From contig JAZNGH010000047.1 of the NCBI GenBank assembly GCA_045576335.1, positions 1 through 64,000 on the forward strand: a stretch of 64,000 nt of DNA. The letters run 5' to 3'. This DNA comes from Scatosoma sp045576335. GTDB lineage: Bacteria > Bacillota > Clostridia > Christensenellales > Borkfalkiaceae. The notes below the pieces were generated by a model that did no database searches, had not been told where the DNA came from, and was given only the letters and a program-made list of their open reading frames with translations. Within the stretch, counting starts at the first letter, position 1. Every line of letters starts with the position of its first letter. Position numbers and translations under genes: made by a program. Positions 1 to 6,917 of the stretch are shown one piece after another.

Positions 1-57
1 ATTACTACGGTACCGTTAGTGTTCTCTTTCATAAATAAACTAACGGAGAAATATAAA

Positions 58-873
58 ATGAAATCAAACAAATTTACACAATTTTTAAGAAAGAACGTTA
101 CATTATTACTTGTATTGGTCTTGGTGGTTGCCATAGGAACAACAATTTTTATTGGTTGTAGCAGTAATTCAAGTTCAAGCAGTACCCCCGAATCTTCAAC
201 CGAAAGTGTTATAAACCCTGATAATTCTTCTACTGAAAATGAAGATAGTTCAAGTAGTGAAGAAAGTTCCGAGCAGGAAGAAACACCGACCACCCCCGAA
301 GATTCTACACAGGAAGAACCCGAACAAGAAGAATCAACACTCCAAGAGCATACCGAAACACCCGATAATCCACCTGTGGAAGAACACCCCACACCACCCC
401 CCGAAACACCACCAGTAGAAGAACAAGAGCCTGTAAAGGTTTATTTTATATCCCCAGTAGAATATACTTCTCTTGGTTTGGGTTATAATGATAGTGGTTT
501 GGTCTTTAATCAATATCTTAAACAATGGGTATCACACAAGGCTATTGACCTTATAGCCGAAAATGGTACACCTATTAAGGCTATGTTTGACGGTGTTGTT
601 TTGGAAGTCTTACAAGAAAGTTCAGTTGGTTGTATGGTAAAAATCGACCACGGGGAAAACGTTGTTATTACATACGGCTCATTAAACAGTTGTTCTTTAA
701 CTGTTGGGCAAACTGTAAAGCAAGGCGATATTATAGGCGAAGTCGGTACAACTTACCAAGACGAAACAGGTTACGGCGACCATTTGCATTTAGAAATTGT
801 TGTTGACGGTGTTCCTGTGAATCCAACCCCTTATATAGACGGTACTGTTTATAGAGAGATTGAACAAGAATAA
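58..873 (+). CDS. M23 family metallopeptidase lipoprotein (LytM/SpoIIQ-like)
   Basis: Predicted cell-surface peptidoglycan endopeptidase. I start it at the ATG at 58 rather than the upstream in-frame start at 19, because GGAG lies 8-11 bases upstream and the protein then begins with a basic stretch, a hydrophobic segment and a lipobox ending at Cys34. A low-complexity Ser/Glu/Pro/Thr-rich linker of about 100 residues follows, typical of a wall-spanning spacer. The C-terminal domain has the full M23 zinc set: HxxxD at His160 and Asp164, and HxH at His242 and His244, so it should be active. About 271 residues. The codon use is more AT-rich than in the genes after 2947. It lies left of a tRNA-Thr 3' half, so it may be cargo of an integrated element. 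The substrate (stem peptide or cross-bridge) cannot be told. Confidence 0.88.
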   Translation: MKSNKFTQFLRKNVTLLLVLVLVVAIGTTIFIGCSSNSSSSSTPESSTESVINPDNSSTENEDSSSSEESSEQEETPTTPEDSTQEEPEQEESTLQEHTETPDNPPVEEHPTPPPETPPVEEQEPVKVYFISPVEYTSLGLGYNDSGLVFNQYLKQWVSHKAIDLIAENGTPIKAMFDGVVLEVLQESSVGCMVKIDHGENVVITYGSLNSCSLTVGQTVKQGDIIGEVGTTYQDETGYGDHLHLEIVVDGVPVNPTPYIDGTVYREIEQE

Positions 874-880
874 CTAAAAA

Positions 881-916
881 AAGATAGGCGGTGTAAAAGC
901 CGTCTATCTTCCTTAA
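881..916 (+). terminator. Rho-independent terminator after the M23 gene
   Basis: An 11-bp stem (881-891 with 900-910, one G-T pair) and an 8-nt loop lie 8 bases after the stop codon. It is A-rich on the left and followed by CCTTAAAT, so the U-tract is weak. Confidence 0.65.
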
Positions 917-1083
917 ATATAAAAAGTGTAAAAAAATGTGTAACAAATCTTGTGTGGTTTGTAGAGTTGATTTCGTTTTACAAAAGTTACGAAAGATAGT
1001 AAAATATTTACGCAAGTTAGAAAAGATAAGGTAAACAGGCAGTTTAAGGTGTCTATAAAACCTGTTAGAGAGCGTTAATATAT
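917..1083. other. Short non-coding stretch before the tRNA-Thr half
   Basis: I see no open frame with a ribosome site here. A minus-strand frame covers part of it but looks accidental. The last ~20 bases (around 1060-1075) weakly resemble the D-arm of a tRNA (GTTAGAGAGC), possibly the decayed 5' half of the tRNA-Thr gene, but no acceptor or anticodon 5' strand can be folded. Confidence 0.3.
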
Positions 1084-1128
1084 TTCGTAATCAGCAGGTC
1101 GCCGGTTCAAGTCCGGCCAGTAGCTCCA
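1084..1128 (+). repeat. tRNA-Thr(CGT) 3' half, attachment-site remnant
   Basis: From the anticodon loop TTCGTAA (1084-1090, anticodon CGT at 1086-1088) to the encoded CCA (1126-1128) this is a well-formed tRNA 3' half. The T-arm pairs perfectly (GCCGG 1101-1105 with CCGGC 1113-1117 around TTCAAGT), and the acceptor strand CAGTAGC is followed by discriminator T. No matching 5' half (GCTACTG acceptor, D-arm, anticodon 5' stem) lies upstream. A break exactly in the anticodon loop is a classic crossover place for tyrosine integrases. The last 25 bases recur at 33223-33247 with one mismatch. Confidence 0.8.
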
Positions 1129-1131
1129 ATA

Positions 1132-1177
1132 TGACCGATTTTTGACGAAAAATGCGCAAAAATCGGTCATTTTTTTG
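1132..1177 (+). terminator. Rho-independent terminator after the tRNA-Thr half
   Basis: A perfect 12-bp stem (1132-1143 with 1158-1169) followed by seven T. Its place right after the CCA suggests it travelled with the tRNA 3' end. Confidence 0.85.
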
Positions 1178-1241
1178 CGTTTTAGAGCCGTTTTAGGTAG
1201 GGTTTGGGGAACAATTTGGGGAACAAAATCATCCAAAAGCC

Positions 1242-1946
1242 TTATTCTACGCGGTCTTTCAACGTAGGGAACTTCACCATATCCATCTGCTCTCGCATAA
1301 ATTTATCTGGAAAATGCGTATAAACCTTATCGATTAAACGACTGGGAGAATCGCCCATCCAAATTTCAACAATGTCTACGCTGACCTTTTGACGGCAAAT
1401 TGAACTGAATGTATGCCTTAAATTGTAAGCCGTGTAACCATTAAGTAATTTTTTTATCAATCGTTCACGCGGTTTTGCGGAAACTTGAAAGGTTAACGGT
1501 TTATCCCAATCAATCAATCCCTGTACCTGTTTCGGTATGGGGATTTTTTTGTACTCGATTTTTCCATTTTTGCGCTTTCGATTTCGTGCAATAAGAAAAT
1601 TTCCTTCCCTATGCGTTTCGTGGTCAAGCTCACAAGGTCGAAGCCCGAAGAAATAGAGCATATATGAGCCTTGTTTAATCCTTTCAAATTCGGGCAGGTT
1701 TACGCGTTCCAAAAAAATATATATTTCTTCTTCGGGTAACGCATCGCGCGTATGCCTATCCGCTTTTACGAACTTAATCAATGCAACAGGGTTATGCTGA
1801 ATAATACCACTCGCTATTGCATACTTGAATATACCATTGAAAAGGGTACGTAATTCCTCGTATTTGCGTGGTTTTCTCTTGGGAACTGATTGTAAGTACG
1901 TAACGAATTCTTTTCCGAGTAGTAGATTATAATGATAACCTCCATA
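1242..1946 (-). pseudogene. Tyrosine recombinase (integrase), 5'-truncated
   Basis: The open frame on the minus strand runs from an in-frame TAA (1947-1949) to the stop at 1242, about 234 codons. No ATG, GTG or RBS is seen at the front; the first ATG gives only 179 residues. Before that ATG the frame clearly reads an integrase core-binding region (KYEELRTLFNGIFKYAIASG). The C-terminal catalytic domain keeps the first Arg in GLRPCE, the YNLRHTF box (Arg and His), and the nucleophile region VYTHF with Tyr. The N-terminal arm-binding domain and start are missing, compared with ~380 residues in related phage and ICE integrases. Its C-terminus points at the tRNA-Thr half 113 bp away, the usual int/att arrangement. 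Probably inactive or fed by an unseen start. Confidence 0.8.
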
Positions 1947-2070
1947 TTAGATTTTATTGTTTGTGGACCCTATTTATAAACTGTATTACAAAAAATAAAA
2001 CACAATTTATTAAAGTTTATAAAATTTTTTTGAAAGGAAATAGTCGATTTTGGCGTTAGGGGAGAGAAAT

Positions 2071-2178
2071 ATGTTGCAACAAAATCCGACGCCTAAGCAG
2101 GAAAAGAAAAATGCCACAAATGGCATTTTTGAGCCTTTCGATGAGCGAAAGGAAACAAGTAGGAAACCCGCTTTTTAA
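2071..2178 (+). CDS. Possible 35-residue small protein
   Basis: ATG at 2071 is preceded by GGGGAGAG six bases upstream, a strong RBS. The frame encodes a short hydrophilic, Lys/Glu/Pro-rich peptide (begins MLQQNPTPKQEKKN) with no membrane segment. A 10-bp perfect hairpin (AAAAATGCCA / TGGCATTTTT, about 2107-2130) lies inside the frame, so the stretch could instead be a terminator or small RNA. No family recognised. It lies in the integration scar zone. Confidence 0.3.
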   Translation: MLQQNPTPKQEKKNATNGIFEPFDERKETSRKPAF

Positions 2179-2228
2179 CGATGAAAAGTACAAAATTTCA
2201 TAATTTTCCTTATTGTTTCTAATTATTA

Positions 2229-2256
2229 TTGACAAGAAAATTTTTTTTGCTATACT
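2229..2256 (+). promoter_or_regulatory. Sigma-A promoter for the 2277 gene
   Basis: TTGACA at 2229-2234, a 16-bp spacer and TATACT at 2251-2256. The start codon follows 20 bases after the -10 box, so the leader is very short. Confidence 0.7.
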
Positions 2257-2276
2257 AATGTTAGAGAGGTGAAGAA

Positions 2277-2471
2277 ATGACAAAAATTGAAACCTTGAAA
2301 AATTCCGCAAAAGTATTATTTGGTAGCGATACGCCCGCGATAAACGGGGAAGAATATCTTGCGCTTTTAGATAGCGCGCAGTCGCAAGCCGAAAAAGAAT
2401 TTTATACCCAAATCTATAATTATTTGTTAGCAAAACGCCAAAAAGAAGTGATTGCAAATGAACACTACTAA
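2277..2471 (+). CDS. Small hypothetical protein, 64 residues
   Basis: It has a consensus promoter, an RBS (GAGAGGTG, spacing about 6) and its own terminator, so it is a real monocistronic gene. The product is hydrophilic and mostly helix-forming with no Cys, no signal peptide and no recognised motif. I do not recognise the family. It lies between an integrase fragment and a tRNA-Ser half, so it is probably a leftover of an integrated element. A regulatory or immunity role is possible but not supported. Confidence 0.7.
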   Translation: MTKIETLKNSAKVLFGSDTPAINGEEYLALLDSAQSQAEKEFYTQIYNYLLAKRQKEVIANEHY

Positions 2472-2488
2472 AAATCAACAAATATTAA

Positions 2489-2525
2489 AAACTCGCCGTG
2501 TAAACATTACACGACGGGTTTTATT
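2489..2525 (+). terminator. Rho-independent terminator
   Basis: A hairpin of about 13 bp (AACTCGCCGTGTA with TACACGACGGGTT, two imperfect pairs) followed by TTTATTATTT, directly after the 64-residue gene. Confidence 0.75.
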
Positions 2526-2636
2526 ATTTGTTGGGTAAATTATGGGTATGAAAAAACTGCTTGGAAAAACCACTTCATCTTGTATAAATTTTATTTTTTA
2601 ATTACTAAATATGGTGGTGAGTAAAAATAGAAATTC

Positions 2637-2694
2637 TTCGAAATCGTGTTATGCAGGAATGTATACAAGGGTTCAAATCCCTTTCTCTGCGCCA
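2637..2694 (+). repeat. tRNA-Ser(CGA) 3' half, attachment-site remnant (left copy)
   Basis: It starts in an anticodon loop TTCGAAA (2637-2643, CGA). A long variable arm follows (TGTTATGC / GTATACA with a bulge, class II as in tRNA-Ser), then a perfect T-arm (AAGGG / CCCTT), acceptor strand TCTCTGC, discriminator G and CCA at 2692-2694. The matching 5' half (GCAGAGA acceptor, anticodon 5' stem) is absent. The sequence recurs at 32880-32937 with 5 differences in 58, four of them in the T-stem and mutually compensating. Confidence 0.8.
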
Positions 2695-2762
2695 GATACG
2701 AAAAACTGTTGGTTTTTAACAAAACTGATAGTTTTTTTTGTTTTATTTATCATCATATTGAG

Positions 2763-2831
2763 CTATTCGGGGTGCGTGTAGATACGCAAGGTCGTTTGAA
2801 CGTCCGAATGTTCCATATAAAGAGAAACCGT
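2763..2831 (-). pseudogene. C-terminal scrap of a second tyrosine integrase
   Basis: On the minus strand this reads VSLYMEHSDVQTTLRIYTHP and then a stop. That is the family's last helix with the nucleophile Tyr (consensus LGHSDVxTTxxxYTH). A stop codon lies a few codons further upstream in frame, at the boundary with the promoter of the 2947 gene. It sits 68 bp from the tRNA-Ser half and points toward it, copying the int/att layout of the tRNA-Thr half and the first integrase fragment. Confidence 0.72.
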
Positions 2832-2835
2832 TTTT

Positions 2836-2899
2836 CAAATAAAACGATGCAAAAAGCAAATAATAAGGCATTGAAAATAGGAAAAAATTTTGATATAAT
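2836..2899 (+). promoter_or_regulatory. Promoter with AraC-type direct-repeat operator (copy A)
   Basis: Two CAAATAA-type repeats start at 2836 and 2857, 21 bp apart. They are followed by TTGAAA (2871-2876), a 17-bp spacer and TATAAT (2894-2899). The same layout precedes the genes at 4447 and 8997. It drives the Gfo/Idh/MocA gene at 2947. Confidence 0.75.
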
Positions 2900-2946
2900 A
2901 AAACTATAAAATAAAAATAAATTATAAAATAAAAACGGAGAAAAAA

Positions 2947-4158
2947 ATGAAAATTGCAGTTTTAGGTTTAGGCTCGCGCGGCGGTATGTATTCGGATATC
3001 ATCGTCGAAAAGCATAAGGATTGCGAGATCGTAGCGATTTGCGATTACAAAGAAGATAGACGCCGATTAGCGGTGGAAAAATACGGTGTTGCGCCCGAAA
3101 ACGTGTTTGCCAACAGCGACGAGCTGTTTGCAAAGGGCAAAATAGCTGACGTGCTCATCCTTGCCTCGATGGACAAGGATCACTATAAGCAAGCCGTCAA
3201 GGCGCTTGAACTCGGCTATGATATTCTTCTCGAAAAACCTATGAGCCCGAGCGAGGCGGAATGCCGCGAGATCATCGCTACGGCGGAAAAGTACGGCAGA
3301 AAAATTGCGGTTTGCCACGTTTTGCGATACGCACCCTTTTATTCTGTGCTCAAAGAGATCATCGACAGCGGCGAGATCGGCGAGGTGGTCACCGTGTCGC
3401 AGACGGAAAGCGTAGGCTATTGGCACCAAGCGCATAGCTTCGTGCGCGGGAATTGGCGAAATTCGGACGAAACCAGCCCCATGATCCTCCAAAAATGCTG
3501 TCACGACTTCGATATTATCCGTTGGCTCGTGGGCAGCGGCTGTAAAAGCGTGTCGTCCTACGGTAGTCTGACCCATTTCGTTGAAAAGAACGCCCCCGAG
3601 GGTGCGGCGGCGCGTTGTATCGACTGTAACGTGAAAGACTGTATCTATAACGCCGTCGATTTCTACAAGAAAAATACCGCTTGGTTTGATTTCATTGCCA
3701 ACGGTCATACGGACGTGGAGGAGGGGCTGCGCGTGCTTCCCGCGGGGAGATGCGTGTATAAATGCGATAATAACGTGGTTGACCATCAAGTCACGAATAT
3801 GCTCTTTGAGAACGGGGCGACGGCACAGCTTACGATGACCGCGTTTTCCGAATACATGAAACGTGAGATCCACGTACACGGTACGAAAGGCGAGATCATA
3901 GGCGATATGGGCAGACAGATCCTCGATGTGTATATCTTCAAAAACGGGTATAGACAGATTGATATCAACGCGCTCGGCGTGGAGCTGAAAGGTCACGGCG
4001 GTGGGGATATCGTCCTTGTGAAAGAGTTTCTTGACTACGTGAAGGGCACGGGCAATATCCGTACCTCGGCGAAGATCAGCTTGGAAAGCCACCTTATGGC
4101 GTTTGCGGCGGAAAAATCCCGTCTTGCGGGGGGCAAGCCCGAAGCGATTTCGTATTAA
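2947..4158 (+). CDS. Gfo/Idh/MocA family NAD(P)-dependent oxidoreductase
   Basis: Predicted cytoplasmic sugar or sugar-acid dehydrogenase, 403 residues. The N-terminal Rossmann fold shows GLGSRGG at 7-13. EKP at 96-98 carries the family's active-site Lys. HDFD around 186-189 fits the second catalytic region. A Cys cluster around 224-232 (RCIDCNVKDC) matches a variant of the family with three clustered Cys that may bind a metal. RBS CGGAG lies upstream. It is the first gene of the glycan island and has its own regulated promoter, so it probably processes a sugar released by the island's hydrolases. The exact substrate cannot be read from sequence. Confidence 0.9.
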   Translation: MKIAVLGLGSRGGMYSDIIVEKHKDCEIVAICDYKEDRRRLAVEKYGVAPENVFANSDELFAKGKIADVLILASMDKDHYKQAVKALELGYDILLEKPMSPSEAECREIIATAEKYGRKIAVCHVLRYAPFYSVLKEIIDSGEIGEVVTVSQTESVGYWHQAHSFVRGNWRNSDETSPMILQKCCHDFDIIRWLVGSGCKSVSSYGSLTHFVEKNAPEGAAARCIDCNVKDCIYNAVDFYKKNTAWFDFIANGHTDVEEGLRVLPAGRCVYKCDNNVVDHQVTNMLFENGATAQLTMTAFSEYMKREIHVHGTKGEIIGDMGRQILDVYIFKNGYRQIDINALGVELKGHGGGDIVLVKEFLDYVKGTGNIRTSAKISLESHLMAFAAEKSRLAGGKPEAISY

Positions 4159-4235
4159 CGAAAATGACGAGAAAGCGAAAAACGCCGAAGAAAATAACCT
4201 TTTTTACTAAAAAAGGCGAAAAATAGGCAAAATTT

Positions 4236-4299
4236 CAAATAAAATGATGTAAAGAACAAATAAAATCATATTGAAAAAATTTTTCGTATCGTTTATCAT
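4236..4299 (+). promoter_or_regulatory. Promoter with AraC-type direct-repeat operator (copy B)
   Basis: CAAATAAAAT repeats start at 4236 and 4257 (21 bp apart), followed by TTGAAA (4271-4276), a 17-bp spacer and TATCAT (4294-4299). The leader to the next start codon is about 140 bases with no clear structure. Confidence 0.78.
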
Positions 4300-4446
4300 T
4301 AAATAGTAAACTGACGGGGTTTTATGTTTTTGTCGTTTTCTTACAGAATGACGAAAAGGCAAACGGTTATTCTGAATAAAGCAAAGACTCCCGAGTAACA
4401 AAGCAAAAAAATTTTTGTAATAAAAATCTATATTTTAGGAGGAACT

Positions 4447-6729
4447 ATGCAAAAAACAACATTTTGGAAAGCAGTAAAAGCAACGCTTGCGACGTCGTGC
4501 GTATCGTTGCTCGCGCTCGGTTGCGTATTCGCGAACACGGATACCGCCCGCGCGGAGGAAACGGCAACCCCGATGGACGTTACGAGAGAAGGGATTTATG
4601 GTATAACCGGCTCCTATTCGTACGTCAATTCTGGGACTACGAATTACAATATGGGAAATTCGAGTGTTTCGGAAAACTTCGAGTTTGTCTCCCACGTTAC
4701 TTTGGCAATAACGAACAAAAACTTAAACGTTCCCATCGGTATCCTTTTGACGGAGGGCACGAAAAACGGCGCGGGCTATTGGTTCGATATTCAGACGGAC
4801 GTACAGAGTACCGGTAAGGAATATGGGTACATAGCCTTGTATGACGGCGCATACGGTGGAACGAAAACCTTGATGACGAGCACCTATGCGAAATCGGATT
4901 CCGAATGGCACGACGTGATTTATAGCCCGAGCGGTTTTGATCTTCGCTTCGGCGCGCAAGATTATTGCGTAGGGGGTACGTTCTCTTACACGCACGTATA
5001 CGTTTATATCAACGACGTGCTGTTTATGGATGGCAAGGATGAATCGAAAAATGATCTGGGTAACTATTTTGGCGCCGATAACGGTGGAAGCCGTGTGACC
5101 TTCCAAGACTTCCAAGACGCTAAGACGGGCGCGATGACGACGGAGGATATCTACGATCTCAATCCCGACGATGGAAATGCTTTGACGAACCGCGGTGTCT
5201 GGCATAATAGTTCGGGGTTTAACGGTACGCTCGGCAAGACGACCGTTACGGAAAACTACGAGTTCGTAGGACACGTCAAGATGAATAATTCTAACGCCAA
5301 TCAAAATTTCCCCTTAAAGATTTTAACAAGCGCAACGACGTATTCTGAAGCGGACGATTCGGGGTATACCTTTGATTTGAAAGGAAGTTCGTCGAAACTC
5401 GTCTACTTCTTCGATGGAAAGACAAACATGAAGAGCTTTAGCTTTATCGCTCCCGACGAGTGGTATGGCGCGTCGACGGGCTTTGACCTTCGTTTCGGCG
5501 CGAGAACGTACTATTATCCCGACAATACGTTCGCGTTTACCAAGGTCTATGCGATCGTGAACGGCGAGGTTGTATTCGATTACACGGACACCACGCAGAA
5601 TACCAACGGCTCGAACGTCACGTCCGACGCTGGGCACGGACGTGTGACGATTTTTGCGGCGAAGGGCGAAGAGGCAGAGGTAGTCACGCAAGATATGGCG
5701 GACGTATTCGGCTTGCCCGTGCTTGAAACGAACGTGCAATCCAACTACCCTACGGCGACGGTTGACTGCAACGCTAACTTTGCGCTTAAAACGCGTATCA
5801 AACTCGTAGACGAGGTTGTCTCGGGCTGTGAAGAAGCGTCGATTTCCTTGCTGCAAAACGCGGCGAACATATCGGGCACCTCGAGCTATCACTTGAAAAT
5901 CGATTTGACGAATCAGCAACTCAAGCTCGTTCCCGGTCGATATGGAAATAATGCCGCAGTGACGGTGGCAATTCCCGAGTCTTGGGACACGGGCGCGGAA
6001 ATCGTCATGGGTATTAAGGATTACGTTCGCGACGGAAACGTGGCCTACCGCATTGTATGGCTGGAAAGCGATGGCGAAACGCTGCTCCGCTACGTTGATC
6101 ACGAGTATCGTGCGCTCGGCAATAACGTATACGTCGAGAAATATAACCGTCTTGCGCTCTACACCACGAAAACGACCGTAGAGGAATTCGGCGTGGAGGC
6201 ACTCGGTGCGAGCGTGAAGATCGGCAGCGAGGGTATCCGTTTCGTATCTTCCGTAGATATGGCGACGTATAACGCGCTCGTAGAATACTATGGCGAGACG
6301 AACGTAGAGCTTGGTACGGTGGTACTTCCCAAGGTACTTGCAGCGGACGAAAACATCACCAAGGAAACGGAGCAAGCGGAGAAAATTGTCCGCGAGGTAT
6401 GGTTTGACGAGGGCGATGCAACGGGTCTGTTTACGGGCGTCGTATCGCAGGTTCCCGTTGGCTACAAGAGTGTGGATCTGTATGCGAGAACGTATTTGAC
6501 GGTCACGGTGGGCGACGTAGAATACACGTGGTATTCCAAGACGATCACCCGTTCCATGGAAAGCGTGGCGGAAGCGGCTCTTGCCGACTACGTGGCGGAT
6601 TTTGACGAAACGCACACCGAGGAAAAATATAAGTATGAGATCACGATTGAAGGCGTGACCTATCATAGCTCGATTTCCGCGGAGGATCGCGAGGAACTGA
6701 AAGCATATTTGGTCAGGGAGGTAGAGTAA
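4447..6729 (+). CDS. Large secreted protein with repeated unidentified beta-type module
   Basis: 760 residues. It has a signal peptide with a likely ARA|EE cleavage after residue 36; RBS GGAGG precedes ATG 4447. Two clear copies (about 40-210 and 225-400) and one diverged copy (410-560) of a ~170-residue module follow. Its marks are NFEF, GYWFDIQ, a short RFGAxDY-type strand and a VYVYIND/VYAIVNG strand, suggesting a jelly-roll or lectin-like fold. The last ~180 residues form a different domain (GIRFVSSVD, ELGTVV, YARTYLTV), which resembles a domain I have seen at the C-terminus of clostridial surface proteins. No catalytic motif, no membrane anchor. Paralogous to the proteins at 6918 and 8997. 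Next to an ABC sugar importer, a glycan-binding role is likely but unproven. Confidence 0.85.
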   Translation: MQKTTFWKAVKATLATSCVSLLALGCVFANTDTARAEETATPMDVTREGIYGITGSYSYVNSGTTNYNMGNSSVSENFEFVSHVTLAITNKNLNVPIGILLTEGTKNGAGYWFDIQTDVQSTGKEYGYIALYDGAYGGTKTLMTSTYAKSDSEWHDVIYSPSGFDLRFGAQDYCVGGTFSYTHVYVYINDVLFMDGKDESKNDLGNYFGADNGGSRVTFQDFQDAKTGAMTTEDIYDLNPDDGNALTNRGVWHNSSGFNGTLGKTTVTENYEFVGHVKMNNSNANQNFPLKILTSATTYSEADDSGYTFDLKGSSSKLVYFFDGKTNMKSFSFIAPDEWYGASTGFDLRFGARTYYYPDNTFAFTKVYAIVNGEVVFDYTDTTQNTNGSNVTSDAGHGRVTIFAAKGEEAEVVTQDMADVFGLPVLETNVQSNYPTATVDCNANFALKTRIKLVDEVVSGCEEASISLLQNAANISGTSSYHLKIDLTNQQLKLVPGRYGNNAAVTVAIPESWDTGAEIVMGIKDYVRDGNVAYRIVWLESDGETLLRYVDHEYRALGNNVYVEKYNRLALYTTKTTVEEFGVEALGASVKIGSEGIRFVSSVDMATYNALVEYYGETNVELGTVVLPKVLAADENITKETEQAEKIVREVWFDEGDATGLFTGVVSQVPVGYKSVDLYARTYLTVTVGDVEYTWYSKTITRSMESVAEAALADYVADFDETHTEEKYKYEITIEGVTYHSSISAEDREELKAYLVREVE

Positions 6730-6730
6730 T

Positions 6731-6859
6731 ATGAAAACGTACAAAACCGTCAAGATTTTGGTTATAAATATAGCAAAAGAGGATATCCTTTGTACCTCGG
6801 GTGAAGCGGTGGTGGACAACGAAATCACTTGGAACTGGAATTTCACGTTTCAGCAGTAA
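6731..6859 (+). CDS. 42-residue small protein
   Basis: The ATG lies one base after the stop of the large secreted protein, with GGGAGG about 12 bases upstream. It encodes a 42-residue peptide beginning MKTYKTVKILVINIAKEDIL and containing CTSGEAVVDNEITWNWNF, with one Cys and two Trp close to the C-terminus. The opening KxYKTVKI...EDILCTSG resembles a class of ~40-residue peptides I recall from gut Clostridia with a (D/E)-hydrophobic-x-TSG core. There is no signal peptide. Function unknown; it could be a peptide precursor or a small chaperone for the secreted protein. It is followed at once by a terminator, so it is the last gene of this unit. Confidence 0.6.
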   Translation: MKTYKTVKILVINIAKEDILCTSGEAVVDNEITWNWNFTFQQ

Positions 6860-6871
6860 ATAACTGACAAG

Positions 6872-6911
6872 GAGCGGCAATAAAAATAAAATATTGCCGC
6901 TCTGTTTTTTT
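6872..6911 (+). terminator. Strong terminator directly in front of the next start codon
   Basis: A perfect 11-bp GC-rich stem (6872-6882 with 6892-6902) followed by TGTTTTTTTT. It ends 6 bases before the ATG at 6918, so the next gene is expressed only by read-through or by an unseen switch. Confidence 0.88.
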
Positions 6912-6917
6912 GGAAAA

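Noticed and set aside
2056..2481. 141-codon minus-strand frame in the scar zone
   Set aside because: Antisense to a small gene with its own promoter and terminator; hydrophobic low-complexity translation without motif or RBS.
2637..2694. Complete tRNA-Ser gene
   Set aside because: No acceptor 5' strand, D-arm or anticodon 5' stem can be paired upstream of the anticodon loop; only the 3' half is present. The same holds at 1084, 32880 and 33223.
2646..2909. 87-codon open frame across the tRNA-Ser half
   Set aside because: It runs through the tRNA remnant, the antisense integrase scrap and the promoter of the next gene, and has no RBS.
5323..6846. Long minus-strand open frame opposite the 4447 gene (507 codons), and similar ones at 7197-8627, 9858-11102, 3067-4092 and 30786-31991
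   Set aside because: They mirror real plus-strand genes with signal peptides and domain matches; they lack RBSs and recognisable domains, and their openness follows from the codon bias of the real gene.
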